Shown here: positions 52,699 through 63,476 of the stretch, piece by piece
How positions within the stretch are numbered: position 1 is the stretch's first letter
How the letters are laid out: each line of letters begins with the position of its first letter
Assembly: GCA_018240595.1 (NCBI GenBank)
Contig: JAFEFL010000014.1
Location: 1 to 64,000, forward strand
Direction: 5' to 3'
DNA: 64,000 bases
Source: Pseudomonadota bacterium
Lineage (GTDB): Bacteria; Pseudomonadota; Alphaproteobacteria; Rhizobiales; Xanthobacteraceae
Translations under genes and position numbers: made by a program
The notes under the pieces: generated by a model
What the model was told of the DNA's origin: nothing
Database searches by the model: none
Seen by the model: only the letters and a program-made list of their open reading frames with translations

Positions 52699-53339
52699 TC
52701 CGACACCTGCTGTTGATCAATCCCAACAGCTCGCTCGCCACCAGCGCGATGATGCAGTCCATCGCGCAGGACGCGGCGAAGGGCAAGGTCGCCGTGGCCG
52801 TGGCCACGGCGACGCGGGCGCCGCCGATGATCGTGACCGAAGAAGCGCTGGCCGCGGCGGCGGAGGAGGTCGTCGAGATCGGCCTGCGCCATGGCGCGAA
52901 CTGCGCCGGCATCATTGTCGGCGCCTTCGGCGACCCCGGTCTTGAAGCCCTGCGTGAACGCGCCAGTATTCCGGTGGCCGGCATTTGCGAGGCGTCGATG
53001 CGGGAAGCGGCGCGCGGCGGCCGGCGCTTCGGCGTGGCGACGACGACGCCGGGGCTCAAGGACGCCATTATGCGGCGCGCGCAAGACGCGGGCGTGCCCG
53101 ACCTGTTGACCGGCGTGCGCTGTTCCGTCGCCGATCCGGTCGCCTTGCTCGGCGACGAGGCCGCCTTGTTTCGCGCGCTCGCCGACGAGGTGCGCTCCTG
53201 CGTTGAGGCCGACGGCGCGCAAGCCGTGATTATCGGCGGCGGGCCGCTGGGTCGGGCGGCCGAGAAGCTGCAGACCGAATTTCCGACCCCGGTCATTGCC
53301 CCGATCCCGTGCGCCGTCGCATCCTTGTTGGGGCAGTAA
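52695..53339 (+). CDS. Asp/Glu/hydantoin racemase-family protein
   Basis: A 214-residue racemase. It opens with LLLINPNSSLATSAMM, the family signature, and has two catalytic-region cysteines (GANCAG and the later CAVASLL) plus AGICEASM. Hydantoin or Asp/Glu racemases use paired cysteines for proton exchange. It is translationally coupled to the MFS gene, so uptake followed by racemization of an N-carbamoyl or hydantoin compound is likely. Confidence 0.83.
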   Translation: MIRHLLLINPNSSLATSAMMQSIAQDAAKGKVAVAVATATRAPPMIVTEEALAAAAEEVVEIGLRHGANCAGIIVGAFGDPGLEALRERASIPVAGICEASMREAARGGRRFGVATTTPGLKDAIMRRAQDAGVPDLLTGVRCSVADPVALLGDEAALFRALADEVRSCVEADGAQAVIIGGGPLGRAAEKLQTEFPTPVIAPIPCAVASLLGQ

Positions 53340-53401
53340 GGCAAGCGCCTGGGCCGGGGCCCGTCTCGATTGTGCCGTGATGGCGTGCTTATATGCGGGC
53401 C

Positions 53402-53821
53402 ATGACGAATCTCCTGCCGGTCGCCTGCAATCGAAAATCACAAGTTCGGATGGCCGTGCTGATGGCCGCGGCGCTGCCGTTGCTGTCGGCTTGCGCGTCA
53501 AGCAATCCGCAGGACGACAAGCTCGGCACTTTTCTGGTCGCGCCCGGCAAGTATGTTCTCTATGACTGCCAGCAGCTCAACATGATGGACGCCAACTATC
53601 GCTCGCGCCGCGACGTCCTGCGCACGGCAATGGCCGATGCCGATAAATCGCCGGCCGGCGGTCTGGTCAACCTGCTCGGCTACCGCACCGAATACGGCCA
53701 GGTCGAAGGCAATCTCGCCGAGATCCGGCGCGAGGCGGCCTCGAAGAACTGCACGCTGAAGCCCTCCACGCCGGCGCCCGCTGTCGCCCCGCCGCCGCCG
53801 GCCAAGCGCCGCCTGCGCTAG
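53402..53821 (+). CDS. Conserved lipoprotein of unknown function
   Basis: A 139-residue protein with an unusual basic leader, a hydrophobic stretch and a lipobox (LLSAC). The mature part contains LAPGKYV-like text (LVAPGKYVLYDCQQLN) and ends in a Pro/Ala-rich tail. The frame can also start at 53,393. Homologues occur in many Rhizobiales, with no assigned function. Confidence 0.7.
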   Translation: MTNLLPVACNRKSQVRMAVLMAAALPLLSACASSNPQDDKLGTFLVAPGKYVLYDCQQLNMMDANYRSRRDVLRTAMADADKSPAGGLVNLLGYRTEYGQVEGNLAEIRREAASKNCTLKPSTPAPAVAPPPPAKRRLR

Positions 53822-53909
53822 GCACCGTTAGCGCGGCGGAACTTTTCCGGCTTCTGGAACTTGTCGGCCCGACGCCGCACTGCCGCGGCGATGTCAGACG
53901 GGGGCCATC

Positions 53910-54077
53910 ATGGGCATCAGCCTGCTCATCAGCATCCTGATCACCTTCCTGGTGATCGTGCTCGTGCTTTATCTCATCAACATGCTGCCGATCGACGGCC
54001 GCGCCAAACAGATCGCGCGGATCATCGTCATCATCATCGGCGTGCTGTCGCTGCTGAAATACCTCGCGGTATTCTGA
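53910..54077 (+). CDS. Thivi_2564-type small membrane protein
   Basis: A 55-residue protein with two membrane helices (ISLLISILITFLVIVLVLYL and RIIVIIIGVLSLLKYLAVF) joined by a short INMLPIDGRAKQI loop. This is the exact layout of the Thivi_2564 mini-protein family, whose role is unknown. A weak ribosome site (GACGGGGG) precedes it. Confidence 0.75.
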   Translation: MGISLLISILITFLVIVLVLYLINMLPIDGRAKQIARIIVIIIGVLSLLKYLAVF

Positions 54078-54084
54078 CCGAACG

Positions 54085-55065
54085 TCAGTATCGTCGGATC
54101 ACGACCAGCGAGCCATCGGCGAGGCCGAGCAGCAGCGCCGGTGGCCCGTTGTCGCGCGCGATGACGCCGATATTGGTGCGCGCGTCGGACGGCAGCTTGA
54201 TGCTGGCGATATCCTGCGCCACCGGCTTGAACGCGACGATGCGCAGGCGCGTGCGGTCGAATGACGGAAGGGCGAGGTCGGGCGTGCCGTCGCCGTCGAA
54301 ATCGGCCACCGCGCTCATGCCGAGCGCGCGGGTACCGGCGACGTGATTGCTGAAATCGTCGAGCGAAGGGCCATGGCGCAGGCGGCCATCGGCATAGGTC
54401 CATAATTCGAGCGCGCCGACGGCATGCGGCTGGCGCACCACTGCGATGTCCATTTTGCCGTCGCCGTTGAAGTCGCCGATGCCGGCCGGATTTTCCCAGC
54501 GATGCGGACCGCCGAGCGGCGGCGTTTCGGCGACGATCTGGTAGCGGCCCTTGCGCTGGGCGATGACCGCAATGGCCGAGCCGCGCGTCAGGTACGACTT
54601 CACGACCACGATTTCGTCGCGGCCATCGCCGTCGAGATCGGCGAGCCGTGGCGTCAGATCCTCGAACACGGCGTCGTTGCCGAGCACGACGGTGTCGGTC
54701 TTGCCGTCTGCGGTGACGATCATCAGGCTGCCGGCTTCGATGGCGTCGCCGAGCGCGGCGTGATCGTAGCGCTGGGTGGGAGAGGCGAACCAGACGCGGG
54801 CGATATCGTGCGTGCCGGTAACGACCTGGCCGTCGGGCAGGGCATTCTCCGGCGGCCTCTGGCGCTCCACGTCGAGAAACGCGAGCTTCGCCTTGTCGCC
54901 GCTCAGATCGACGCCGTAGTACAGACCGCCGGCATCGATACGCGGCTTGCCGTCGACGGTCTCGATGCCGGTGACGCGCGCCGGCGTGTCGATACGTTCG
55001 ACGCGCCATTCGGCGCCATGCGCCGCCGATGTGAAAGCGAGCAGCGCCAGAACGATCAATCGCAT
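54085..55065 (-). CDS. Exported FG-GAP/VCBS-repeat protein
   Basis: A 326-residue protein with a signal peptide (cleavage near AAHG-A) and repeated calcium-loop motifs: LADLDGDGRDEIVV, IGDFNGDGKMDIAV and VADFDGDGTPDLAL. These form a beta-propeller of FG-GAP repeats. Such proteins are periplasmic or surface-exposed. The gene follows the copper ATPase in the same direction with a 10-bp gap, so it may be part of its operon, although a link to copper is unproven. Confidence 0.78.
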   Translation of the reverse strand: MRLIVLALLAFTSAAHGAEWRVERIDTPARVTGIETVDGKPRIDAGGLYYGVDLSGDKAKLAFLDVERQRPPENALPDGQVVTGTHDIARVWFASPTQRYDHAALGDAIEAGSLMIVTADGKTDTVVLGNDAVFEDLTPRLADLDGDGRDEIVVVKSYLTRGSAIAVIAQRKGRYQIVAETPPLGGPHRWENPAGIGDFNGDGKMDIAVVRQPHAVGALELWTYADGRLRHGPSLDDFSNHVAGTRALGMSAVADFDGDGTPDLALPSFDRTRLRIVAFKPVAQDIASIKLPSDARTNIGVIARDNGPPALLLGLADGSLVVIRRY

Positions 55066-55075
55066 TCAGTCATCC

Positions 55076-57445
<2,370 letters not shown>

Positions 57446-57476
57446 GGGGCGCCTTTTTTTGCCGGGCTTGCAGCTG

Positions 57477-57493
57477 ATACCCTAGGGGGGTAT
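57477..57493. promoter_or_regulatory. CsoR operator between copA and csoR
   Basis: ATACCC-TAGGG-GGGTAT has the inverted ATACCC/GGGTAT arms and G-rich centre of CsoR/RcnR-family operators. It lies between the divergent start codons, so one site can control both genes. Confidence 0.7.
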
Positions 57494-57502
57494 ATAGAGC
57501 CT

Positions 57503-57814
57503 ATGGCAAAGCACAGCAAGCCCGAACCGGCGACCAGCCGCACGGCCGCCCACAAGGCCGATACGCTCAAGCGTCTCGGCCGCCTCGAGGGCCAGGTGCG
57601 CGGTATCGCGCGGATGGTCGAGGAAGACCGCTACTGCATCGACATCGTCACGCAGATCGCGGCGGCGCGCGCCGCCTTGCGCAAGGTCGAAGAGGAAATC
57701 CTGCGCGAACACGTCGCGCATTGCGTCGAGCATGCCATCGCCTCGGGCGACAAGGCGGATCAGCGCCGCAAGGTCGCCGAGCTGATGGACGTGATGGGTC
57801 GGGCGGGGCGGTAA
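57503..57814 (+). CDS. csoR: CsoR-type copper-sensing repressor
   Basis: A 103-residue helical repressor of the CsoR/RcnR family. The motif LKRLGRLEGQVRGIARMVEEDRYC opens helix 1-2, and a Cys, His, Cys arrangement (RYCIDIV, EHVAHCVEHA) supplies the Cu(I) ligands. The ATG at 57,503 gives the full family length. It is divergent from copA, so Cu(I) binding should release the operator and allow copA expression. Confidence 0.88.
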   Translation: MAKHSKPEPATSRTAAHKADTLKRLGRLEGQVRGIARMVEEDRYCIDIVTQIAAARAALRKVEEEILREHVAHCVEHAIASGDKADQRRKVAELMDVMGRAGR

Positions 57815-57828
57815 ACGAAGACTCCGCT

Positions 57829-57912
57829 CATGCCCGCGCAGGCGGGCATCCAGGCTTTGATCTGGCAAGTGAGAAAGATCTGGACGCCCGCCTTCGCGGG
57901 GGTGAGCGGGTA
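57829..57912. repeat. REP-like palindromic element
   Basis: TGCCCGCGCAGGCGGGCA followed by ATCCAGG, then after a spacer CTGGACGCCCGCCTTCGCGGG. The two halves are inverted relatives, and the core recurs at 201-220. Confidence 0.6.
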
Positions 57913-57918
57913 TCTCCG

Positions 57919-58113
57919 CTACTTCGTCGAGCAACCCACCATGCTGTAGAGCGGGCAGGTGCCGAACACTGCGGTGAGCAGCGGCACCACGCCGATCCAG
58001 CCGACCCAGGCCCAGCTCGTGCCCGGTGCGATATAGCCGAGCGCGAAGGCGATCAGCGCGATTCCGACGATTATGCGTCCGACGCGATCGATCGTTCCAA
58101 CGTTGGCCGTCAT
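57919..58113 (-). CDS. DUF2892 small membrane protein
   Basis: A 64-residue DUF2892 protein starting MTANVGTIDRVGRIIVGIAL, with two membrane helices and the C-terminal CPLYSMVGCSTK cysteines. AGGAGG precedes ATG 58,113, so the longer frame to 58,197 is not used. It resembles the membrane part of YgaP. It follows two YeeE genes in one operon, pointing to sulfur metabolism. Confidence 0.82.
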   Translation of the reverse strand: MTANVGTIDRVGRIIVGIALIAFALGYIAPGTSWAWVGWIGVVPLLTAVFGTCPLYSMVGCSTK

Positions 58114-58129
58114 GAGAAGCCTCCTGTGT

Positions 58130-58750
58130 TCATTCAGCGAAAAGGGTCTGGACCACCGACGGGATGGCCGGCGAGCCGGTGGAGTCGCCATCGACATCCC
58201 GGCCGAGCTCGTCGCGCCAGGGCCGCCAGGTCTCCAGTCCGACCAGCACCAGCGCGAGCACGGCGGCGAAACCGAGCGCGCCGGCCCAATAAGGGATGCC
58301 CATGAACTGACTGAAGATGAGTTTGCCGCTCGATTGGCCGAGCACCGTCTTGCTCAGGGTCGGTTCGGCGTAGGAATAGGTGACGGCGCCGGCGAGGCCG
58401 CCGACCAGCGTAAACAACGCGTCGCGATAGCCGGCACCGATCTGCGCCAGCGTGGTGCCGGGGCAGGCCCCGGCGAGCGCGATGCCGGCGCCGAGGATGA
58501 GACCACCGACGACATCGGCGTAATACATCGCCGCCTTCGGCGCGAGCTTGACGACGCCGAAGCCGTTGAGCGCGGCGAGCACGACCGCGCCGGTCGCAAC
58601 AGCCGTCAGGAACACCTTGAGCATGATGAAGTTACGCATCTGCATCTGGCCGACGATGATGCCCGGTTCGAAGACGCGCGATTTCTCCAGCGCGAAGCCG
58701 AACACGACGCCCATGGCGATGCCGATGAAGATCGCGGAGGTGAGGGACAT
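58130..58750 (-). CDS. YeeE/YedE-family transporter subunit (PmpB-like)
   Basis: A 206-residue membrane protein with the YeeE/YedE signature LAGACPGTTLAQIGAGYRDA and a nearby GLILGAGIAL. The family imports thiosulfate through conserved cysteines. Together with the next gene it makes the two halves of a full-length TsuA-type channel split over two proteins. It ends 17 bp before the DUF2892 gene. Confidence 0.83.
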   Translation of the reverse strand: MSLTSAIFIGIAMGVVFGFALEKSRVFEPGIIVGQMQMRNFIMLKVFLTAVATGAVVLAALNGFGVVKLAPKAAMYYADVVGGLILGAGIALAGACPGTTLAQIGAGYRDALFTLVGGLAGAVTYSYAEPTLSKTVLGQSSGKLIFSQFMGIPYWAGALGFAAVLALVLVGLETWRPWRDELGRDVDGDSTGSPAIPSVVQTLFAE

Positions 58751-58768
58751 GACTGCTCTCCTTCGATG

Positions 58769-59284
58769 TCAGACGCGGCGCAGCAGCAGCATCGCGGTAG
58801 CGATGCCGCCAGCGAACATGGCGGCGACCGCGACTGTCGAGCCGACGGCGAGCTGCGCCATGCCGGACAGCCCGTGGCCGCTGGTGCAGCCGTCGGCGAT
58901 GCGCGCGCCGAACAGCATCAGGAAGCCGCCGAGAAACGCGACGGCATAACGTTTGGCGGGAGAGGCGCTGCCGAGCGCGCGGCTCCAGATCGGCGAAATC
59001 GCGGCGCGCCGCGCGCCCGACATCTTCATCGAGATGAAGGCGCCGGCGGCGACGCCGCCGACGAGCGCCACCTGCCACCAGTTCTTGCCGGTCGCGGCAA
59101 CGTGACGCGCGACGTAATCGATCTTCAGAACCGAAGGATCGACCCACGAAGCGATGAGGCCGCCGATCGTGACGTACGAGGACGACGCGCCGAGCGCCGT
59201 CTCGATAAGGAGAAACGCTGGAATCTGCAGAAGCCCGATGACGATGCCGGCGGCATAGGGCGACCACGCCTTCTGGCTAAGCAT
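58769..59284 (-). CDS. YeeE/YedE-family transporter subunit (PmpA-like)
   Basis: A 171-residue membrane protein with the YeeE core GFLMLFGARIADGCTSGHGLSGMAQL containing the conserved cysteine. It starts the operon of two YeeE halves and a DUF2892 protein, 18 bp apart from the next gene. Thiosulfate or other reduced sulfur uptake is the family role. Confidence 0.83.
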   Translation of the reverse strand: MLSQKAWSPYAAGIVIGLLQIPAFLLIETALGASSSYVTIGGLIASWVDPSVLKIDYVARHVAATGKNWWQVALVGGVAAGAFISMKMSGARRAAISPIWSRALGSASPAKRYAVAFLGGFLMLFGARIADGCTSGHGLSGMAQLAVGSTVAVAAMFAGGIATAMLLLRRV

Positions 59285-59404
59285 GGCGAATCCTCCGTAG
59301 GCGGCGCGCCGATGCGCGTCGCATACGGAGAATTGAATATAAGAGCCCGCGTCCGGTATTGACCTGGATCAAACCTCACGCGGACGTGAGGCGCTGGGGA
59401 AAAG

Positions 59405-60427
59405 TCAGCCGAACTTCTGCCGCGCCAGCTTGGCGCCGTCGCCCAGCGCCCTGAGCTTGGCCTCGGCAACCGAGCGGTGCATCGGCGCCATGCCGCAATT
59501 GGTGGAGCAGACGATGCGCTCCTTCGGCACATACTTCATGACGTCGGCGATGACAGAGGCGACCTTGTCCGGCGTCTCGACGATGTCGGTGGCGACATCG
59601 ATGACGCCGACCAAGAGGTCCTTGCCCTCGAGGAGCGACAGCAGGCTCAGCGGCACGCGCGAGTTGATGGCTTCGAGCGAAATCTGCTGGACCCGGCTCT
59701 TCGCCAGCGCCGGGAAGATCTTTTCGTACTGCCGCCATTCCTCGCCGAGCGAATTCTTCCAATCGATGTTGGCCTGGATGCCGTAGCCGTAGCAGATGTG
59801 CACGGCGGTGGTGCATTTGAGGCCGTCGATCGCGCGATGCAGCGCCTCGATGCCCCAAACCGGAACCTCGGTCATGAACACGTTGAAGGCCGGCTCGTCG
59901 AATTGGATGACGTCGACGCCGTCTTTCTCCAGCGCCCTGGCTTCCGCATTGAGCAGGTCGGCGAAGGCGAAGGCCATCTTCACCTTGTCGCCGTAATGCG
60001 CATCGGCGACGGTGTCGGCGATCGTCATTGGGCCGGGCAGGGTGATCTTCAGCTTGCGCGTCGTATGGGCGCGGGCGTGCCGGGCTTCCGCTTCGTGGAC
60101 GCGGCCCTTCAGCGTCAGCTTGCCGCGCACCACCGGCACCATCGCCTTATAGCGGTCGGCGCGAATGCCCATCTCGACCTTGTGTTCGGTGTCGATGCCG
60201 TCGACATATTCGAGGAAACCGTGGACGAAATGCTGGCGCGACATCTCGCCGTCGCAGACGATGTCGACGCCGGCGTCTTCCTGCAGCTTGAGCATCAACA
60301 AAGTGGCGTCGAGCTTGCCTTGCGCGAGATCGGCGCCGTCGAGCCGCCACTTCGGCCACAGTTTGTCGGGCTCGGCGAGCCAGGATGGCTTGGGCAGGCT
60401 GCCGGCGATGGTCGTTGGAAAAAGCAT
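59405..60427 (-). CDS. Cobalamin-independent methionine synthase-like methyltransferase (MetE core)
   Basis: A 340-residue protein matching the C-terminal catalytic barrel of MetE. It has TIAGSLPKPSWL near the start, DGEMSRQHFV, the zinc ligands in AVHICYGYG and CSTNCGMAPM, and the substrate segment IQFDEPAFN. It lacks the N-terminal MetE half, as in the 'core MetE' enzymes of many proteobacteria, which methylate homocysteine or related thiols from unusual donors. A sulfur operon is next to it. Confidence 0.82.
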   Translation of the reverse strand: MLFPTTIAGSLPKPSWLAEPDKLWPKWRLDGADLAQGKLDATLLMLKLQEDAGVDIVCDGEMSRQHFVHGFLEYVDGIDTEHKVEMGIRADRYKAMVPVVRGKLTLKGRVHEAEARHARAHTTRKLKITLPGPMTIADTVADAHYGDKVKMAFAFADLLNAEARALEKDGVDVIQFDEPAFNVFMTEVPVWGIEALHRAIDGLKCTTAVHICYGYGIQANIDWKNSLGEEWRQYEKIFPALAKSRVQQISLEAINSRVPLSLLSLLEGKDLLVGVIDVATDIVETPDKVASVIADVMKYVPKERIVCSTNCGMAPMHRSVAEAKLRALGDGAKLARQKFG

Positions 60428-60513
60428 GAATCCTCCCGTTCTTATTGTTGGCGCATGATCGGATCGCGATCAGGCGCGTGCCGCGCTTCGCGCGCGAGTG
60501 GGCGCTGGCCCAA

Positions 60514-61707
60514 TCAATTACGCCGCCAATTATAAACCCAATCATAGCGCTTGAGCAGCGTTTCGCCGCCGAGCACGCGCATCACCAAATTGCGCGCCGC
60601 CGCTTCCGGGCCGCTGCGGCCGTAGATCGAGCCTTGCTTGCGCGCCGTTGCCTGCGCGCGCGCGGTGCGGGCGCGGCGAACTTTCTCGTAGGCGCGCAGG
60701 CCGGCCTCCGGGTCGGCGCTGTGTGCCTTGAGCTTGTCAGCGAGCACGGCGGCGTCCTCGATCGCCATGCCGGCGCCTTGCGCCAGGAACGGCAGCATCG
60801 GATGTGCGGCATCGCCAATCAAAGTGACCGGCCCGCTGCCGCCTGAGAACGGCGTTGCGCGATCGAGCAATGCCCATTTCAGCCAGCGCTCGGGGATGCG
60901 GATCAGGTCGCGCACCGCCTCGCTCCAGGTGAAGGGCGCGAAGTGGCGGAGGATTTCGTCGCGGCTGCCGGGCGCGTTCCAGCCGGCCTCGTTCCAGTCG
61001 TCATGCACAATGCCGACGATGTTGATGAGCTGCCCGCCCTTCACCGGATAGGCCACCAGATGCGCGTCGACGCCGAGAAACAGATGCACGACCGGTGCGC
61101 GGATCGGCTCCGGCGCGGCCTCGGCCGGGATCAGCGCGCGCCAAGCGGTGCGATGCGAGAAGACGGGCTTGCGCTGCGCGCGCCAGCGCTCGCCGACCGC
61201 GGACCAGATGCCGTCGGCGCCGATCAGCACCGAGCCGCGTTCATCGACCACCTGCTTGCCGCGATAAGCCTGAACGGTAATGCCGTTCGTATGCGTGGCG
61301 AAGTCATCGAAGCGGTGGCCGAGCTTGATCTCGATGTCGATCATGTCGTGGGCGGTATCGGCGAGCGCCGCCTGTAGATCGCCGCGATGCATGACCCAGA
61401 ACGGCGCGCCGTAGCGGCGTTCGGCGACGTCGCCGAGCGGAATGCGGGTGATCTCGCGGCCCGAGCCACCGGCCATGACGCGGATCATCTGCGGCTTGAC
61501 GGCGAAGGGTTCGAGCCGATCGCGCAGGCCGAGTTCAAACAGGATGCGGGTCGCATTAGGCGAGAGTTGCAGTCCGGCGCCGGTCTCTTCCAGCTTCGGC
61601 GACTGCTCGAGCACCGTGGCGCGGAAGCCGGCCCGCGACAGCGTCATGGCTGCGGTAAGCCCGGCAATCCCGGCACCTGCGACAATAACGTGACGCGAGG
61701 GCGCCAA
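60514..61707 (-). CDS. FAD-dependent aromatic monooxygenase (salicylate-hydroxylase-like)
   Basis: A 397-residue flavoprotein with the N-terminal FAD fold (VIVAGAGIAGLTAAMTL), the central motif VLIGADGIWSAVG and the C-terminal FAD loop GDAAHPMLPFLAQGAGMAIEDA. The family hydroxylates salicylate, 3-hydroxybenzoate or 6-hydroxynicotinate. The aromatic substrate cannot be told. The 16 bp between it and the zinc-finger gene suggests one operon. Confidence 0.83.
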   Translation of the reverse strand: MAPSRHVIVAGAGIAGLTAAMTLSRAGFRATVLEQSPKLEETGAGLQLSPNATRILFELGLRDRLEPFAVKPQMIRVMAGGSGREITRIPLGDVAERRYGAPFWVMHRGDLQAALADTAHDMIDIEIKLGHRFDDFATHTNGITVQAYRGKQVVDERGSVLIGADGIWSAVGERWRAQRKPVFSHRTAWRALIPAEAAPEPIRAPVVHLFLGVDAHLVAYPVKGGQLINIVGIVHDDWNEAGWNAPGSRDEILRHFAPFTWSEAVRDLIRIPERWLKWALLDRATPFSGGSGPVTLIGDAAHPMLPFLAQGAGMAIEDAAVLADKLKAHSADPEAGLRAYEKVRRARTARAQATARKQGSIYGRSGPEAAARNLVMRVLGGETLLKRYDWVYNWRRN

Positions 61708-61722
61708 GGTGCGGCCCCGGCC

Positions 61723-61968
61723 CTAGGCCGCGGCCAGCCGATAGGCGCATTCCGCGGGGATGGCGGCGTGCGGATCGAGCGACGCGTTATGGCGATAGAG
61801 CGTCGAGCAATACGGGCAGATGATCTCGTTCTCATCGCCCATGTCGCAAAAGACATGCGGATGATCGTAAGGCGGCGTCGCGCCGACGCACATGAACTCC
61901 TTGGCGCCGATCTCAATGACCGGCACGCCGGGATCGTTCTGGAAATGGGGGACGACGTGTTCCGCCAT
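61723..61968 (-). CDS. zf-CHCC zinc-finger protein
   Basis: An 81-residue protein whose C-terminal half has the CHCC zinc ligands (FCDMGDENEIICPYCSTLY). Such small proteins resemble the mitochondrial NDUFS6 fold and often accompany complex I or respiratory proteins in alphaproteobacteria. ATG 61,968 gives the family N-terminus (MAEHVVPHFQNDPG). The frame extends to 62,049 in a poor composition. It lies just upstream of the monooxygenase gene. Confidence 0.78.
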   Translation of the reverse strand: MAEHVVPHFQNDPGVPVIEIGAKEFMCVGATPPYDHPHVFCDMGDENEIICPYCSTLYRHNASLDPHAAIPAECAYRLAAA

Positions 61969-62186
61969 GGCCGCTTTCGCCTTCGTCTGAGAATACCGAT
62001 TTGCCGGGCACCATAGCGATACCCCCGCCATATATCTAGCACTCATCATTCGTTAGTCTTGGCCGCAGAGTCGGTGGAACTGCGTTGATTTGTTTGAGTT
62101 TTTCCCTTGTCGGAGGGCCGGGCGCCGGAGCGCGCGGCCGTTATCCCCAGGCGGGCGCGTTACCGCCGAGGAGGCCAGCCAGATCC

Positions 62187-63341
62187 ATGCGCGACGCGGA
62201 CGGATTCGCTCCCGAACAGGTGCAGCGGCGCATCGCGCGCCAGCATCGGCTGTGGCCGGTCGCGGTGCTCGGCGTGCTGCTGGCCGTCGGCGCCGCCGTC
62301 GCCGTGCCGCGCGGCTTCGAGGCCGGCCACCTGTTTGCCATCGAAGACGATCCGGCGGCGATTGCCGATCGCGCCCTCGACCAGAACTTCAACGCGGCGG
62401 TGGCGGCGCGCGAGATCGAGGCGGCGCTGGCGGCCAAGGACTCCGATCTCGCCAAGAGCTTCGTCGATCTCGCCGCCGAGCGGAAGGTCGCCGTCGATCA
62501 GGCGCTCATCGACAGAACCAATGCCGCGGTCGCCGAGGACGCCAGCGCTGGCCACGCGGCGCAGAGCTTTGCCTACGGCCTTGTCACCGGCGAGCCGAGC
62601 GACATGGCGGGCTTTGCCGGCACCGCGCTCGGCGACCTGTTCGTGTTCGGCGACATCCGCGACGCGGTGCGCGAAGGCTCGCGTCTGGCGAGCGGGCAGC
62701 AGGCCGACGAACTGGTGCTGGGGCTCGCCTGCGTCGGCCTTGCCATCACCGCCGGCACTTACGCGACGCTCGGCGCCGCGGCGCCGGTGCGTGTGGGCCT
62801 GACGGTCGCCAAGGTGGCGCGCAAGACCGAGCGGCTGAGCGCCGGGCTCGTCGCGCGCGTGTCGCGCATGCTGCGCGGCGTTATCGACGGACCGGCGCTG
62901 CGCCGCGCCGCCGGCAGTTTCTCGATCACCGAACCGCAGGTCGCGATGCGCGCCGCGCGTGACGCGGTCAAAGTCGAGCGCGCCGGCGGTATTCTCGATC
63001 TCGGCCGCGACATCGGCCGGGTGCAGGCCAAGGCCGGCACACAGGCCGCGCTCGATGGTTTGAAGATTGCCGAGAGTCCGGCAGAGATGGCACGGATCGC
63101 CAAGCTCGCCGAGAAGTCCGGCAGCCGCACCCGCGCCATTCTCAAGACCGCCGGCCGTGGCGCCATCGCGCTGTCGCTCGCCACCTTCAACCTGACGAGC
63201 TGGATCGTGTCCGCGCTGTTCACGCTGCTGATGTTCGTCGCGTCGCTGAAAAGCATGACAGAGCGCGGCGCGCGGCGCTATTTCCGCTGGCGCAAGCGCC
63301 GCCGCATGCAGCGCGAGGCGGAGGCGACGTTTCCGGCGTGA
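62187..63341 (+). CDS. Hypothetical membrane protein with two terminal membrane helices
   Basis: A 384-residue protein. A membrane helix near residues 21-42 precedes an Ala-rich helical domain (ADRALDQNFNAAVAAREIEA). A central hydrophobic pair, about residues 170-200 (LVLGLACVGLAITAGTYATLG), and a C-terminal helix (LTSWIVSALFTLLMFVASL) followed by an Arg-rich tail complete it. No family is recognised. ATG 62,187 is taken as the start, since the upstream part of the frame lies in non-coding-like sequence. Confidence 0.65.
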   Translation: MRDADGFAPEQVQRRIARQHRLWPVAVLGVLLAVGAAVAVPRGFEAGHLFAIEDDPAAIADRALDQNFNAAVAAREIEAALAAKDSDLAKSFVDLAAERKVAVDQALIDRTNAAVAEDASAGHAAQSFAYGLVTGEPSDMAGFAGTALGDLFVFGDIRDAVREGSRLASGQQADELVLGLACVGLAITAGTYATLGAAAPVRVGLTVAKVARKTERLSAGLVARVSRMLRGVIDGPALRRAAGSFSITEPQVAMRAARDAVKVERAGGILDLGRDIGRVQAKAGTQAALDGLKIAESPAEMARIAKLAEKSGSRTRAILKTAGRGAIALSLATFNLTSWIVSALFTLLMFVASLKSMTERGARRYFRWRKRRRMQREAEATFPA

Positions 63342-63377
63342 GATTTGCGTCCGGTGACGGACCGGTTTATCTCAGCG

Positions 63378-63466
63378 TCATGCCCGGCTTCATGCCGGGC
63401 ATCCACGTCTTGAGGCGCTCTGCACAAGAAGACGTGGATGGCCGGAACAAGTCCGGCCATGACGGA
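63378..63466. repeat. REP-like palindromic element
   Basis: TGCCCGGCTTCATGCCGGGCA then ATCCACGTCTT, followed after a short loop by AAGACGTGGAT and GGCCGGAACAAGTCCGGCC. The whole unit is a large imperfect inverted repeat resembling transcribed REP palindromes of the flanks. Confidence 0.6.
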
Positions 63467-63476
63467 GAAAGTACGA

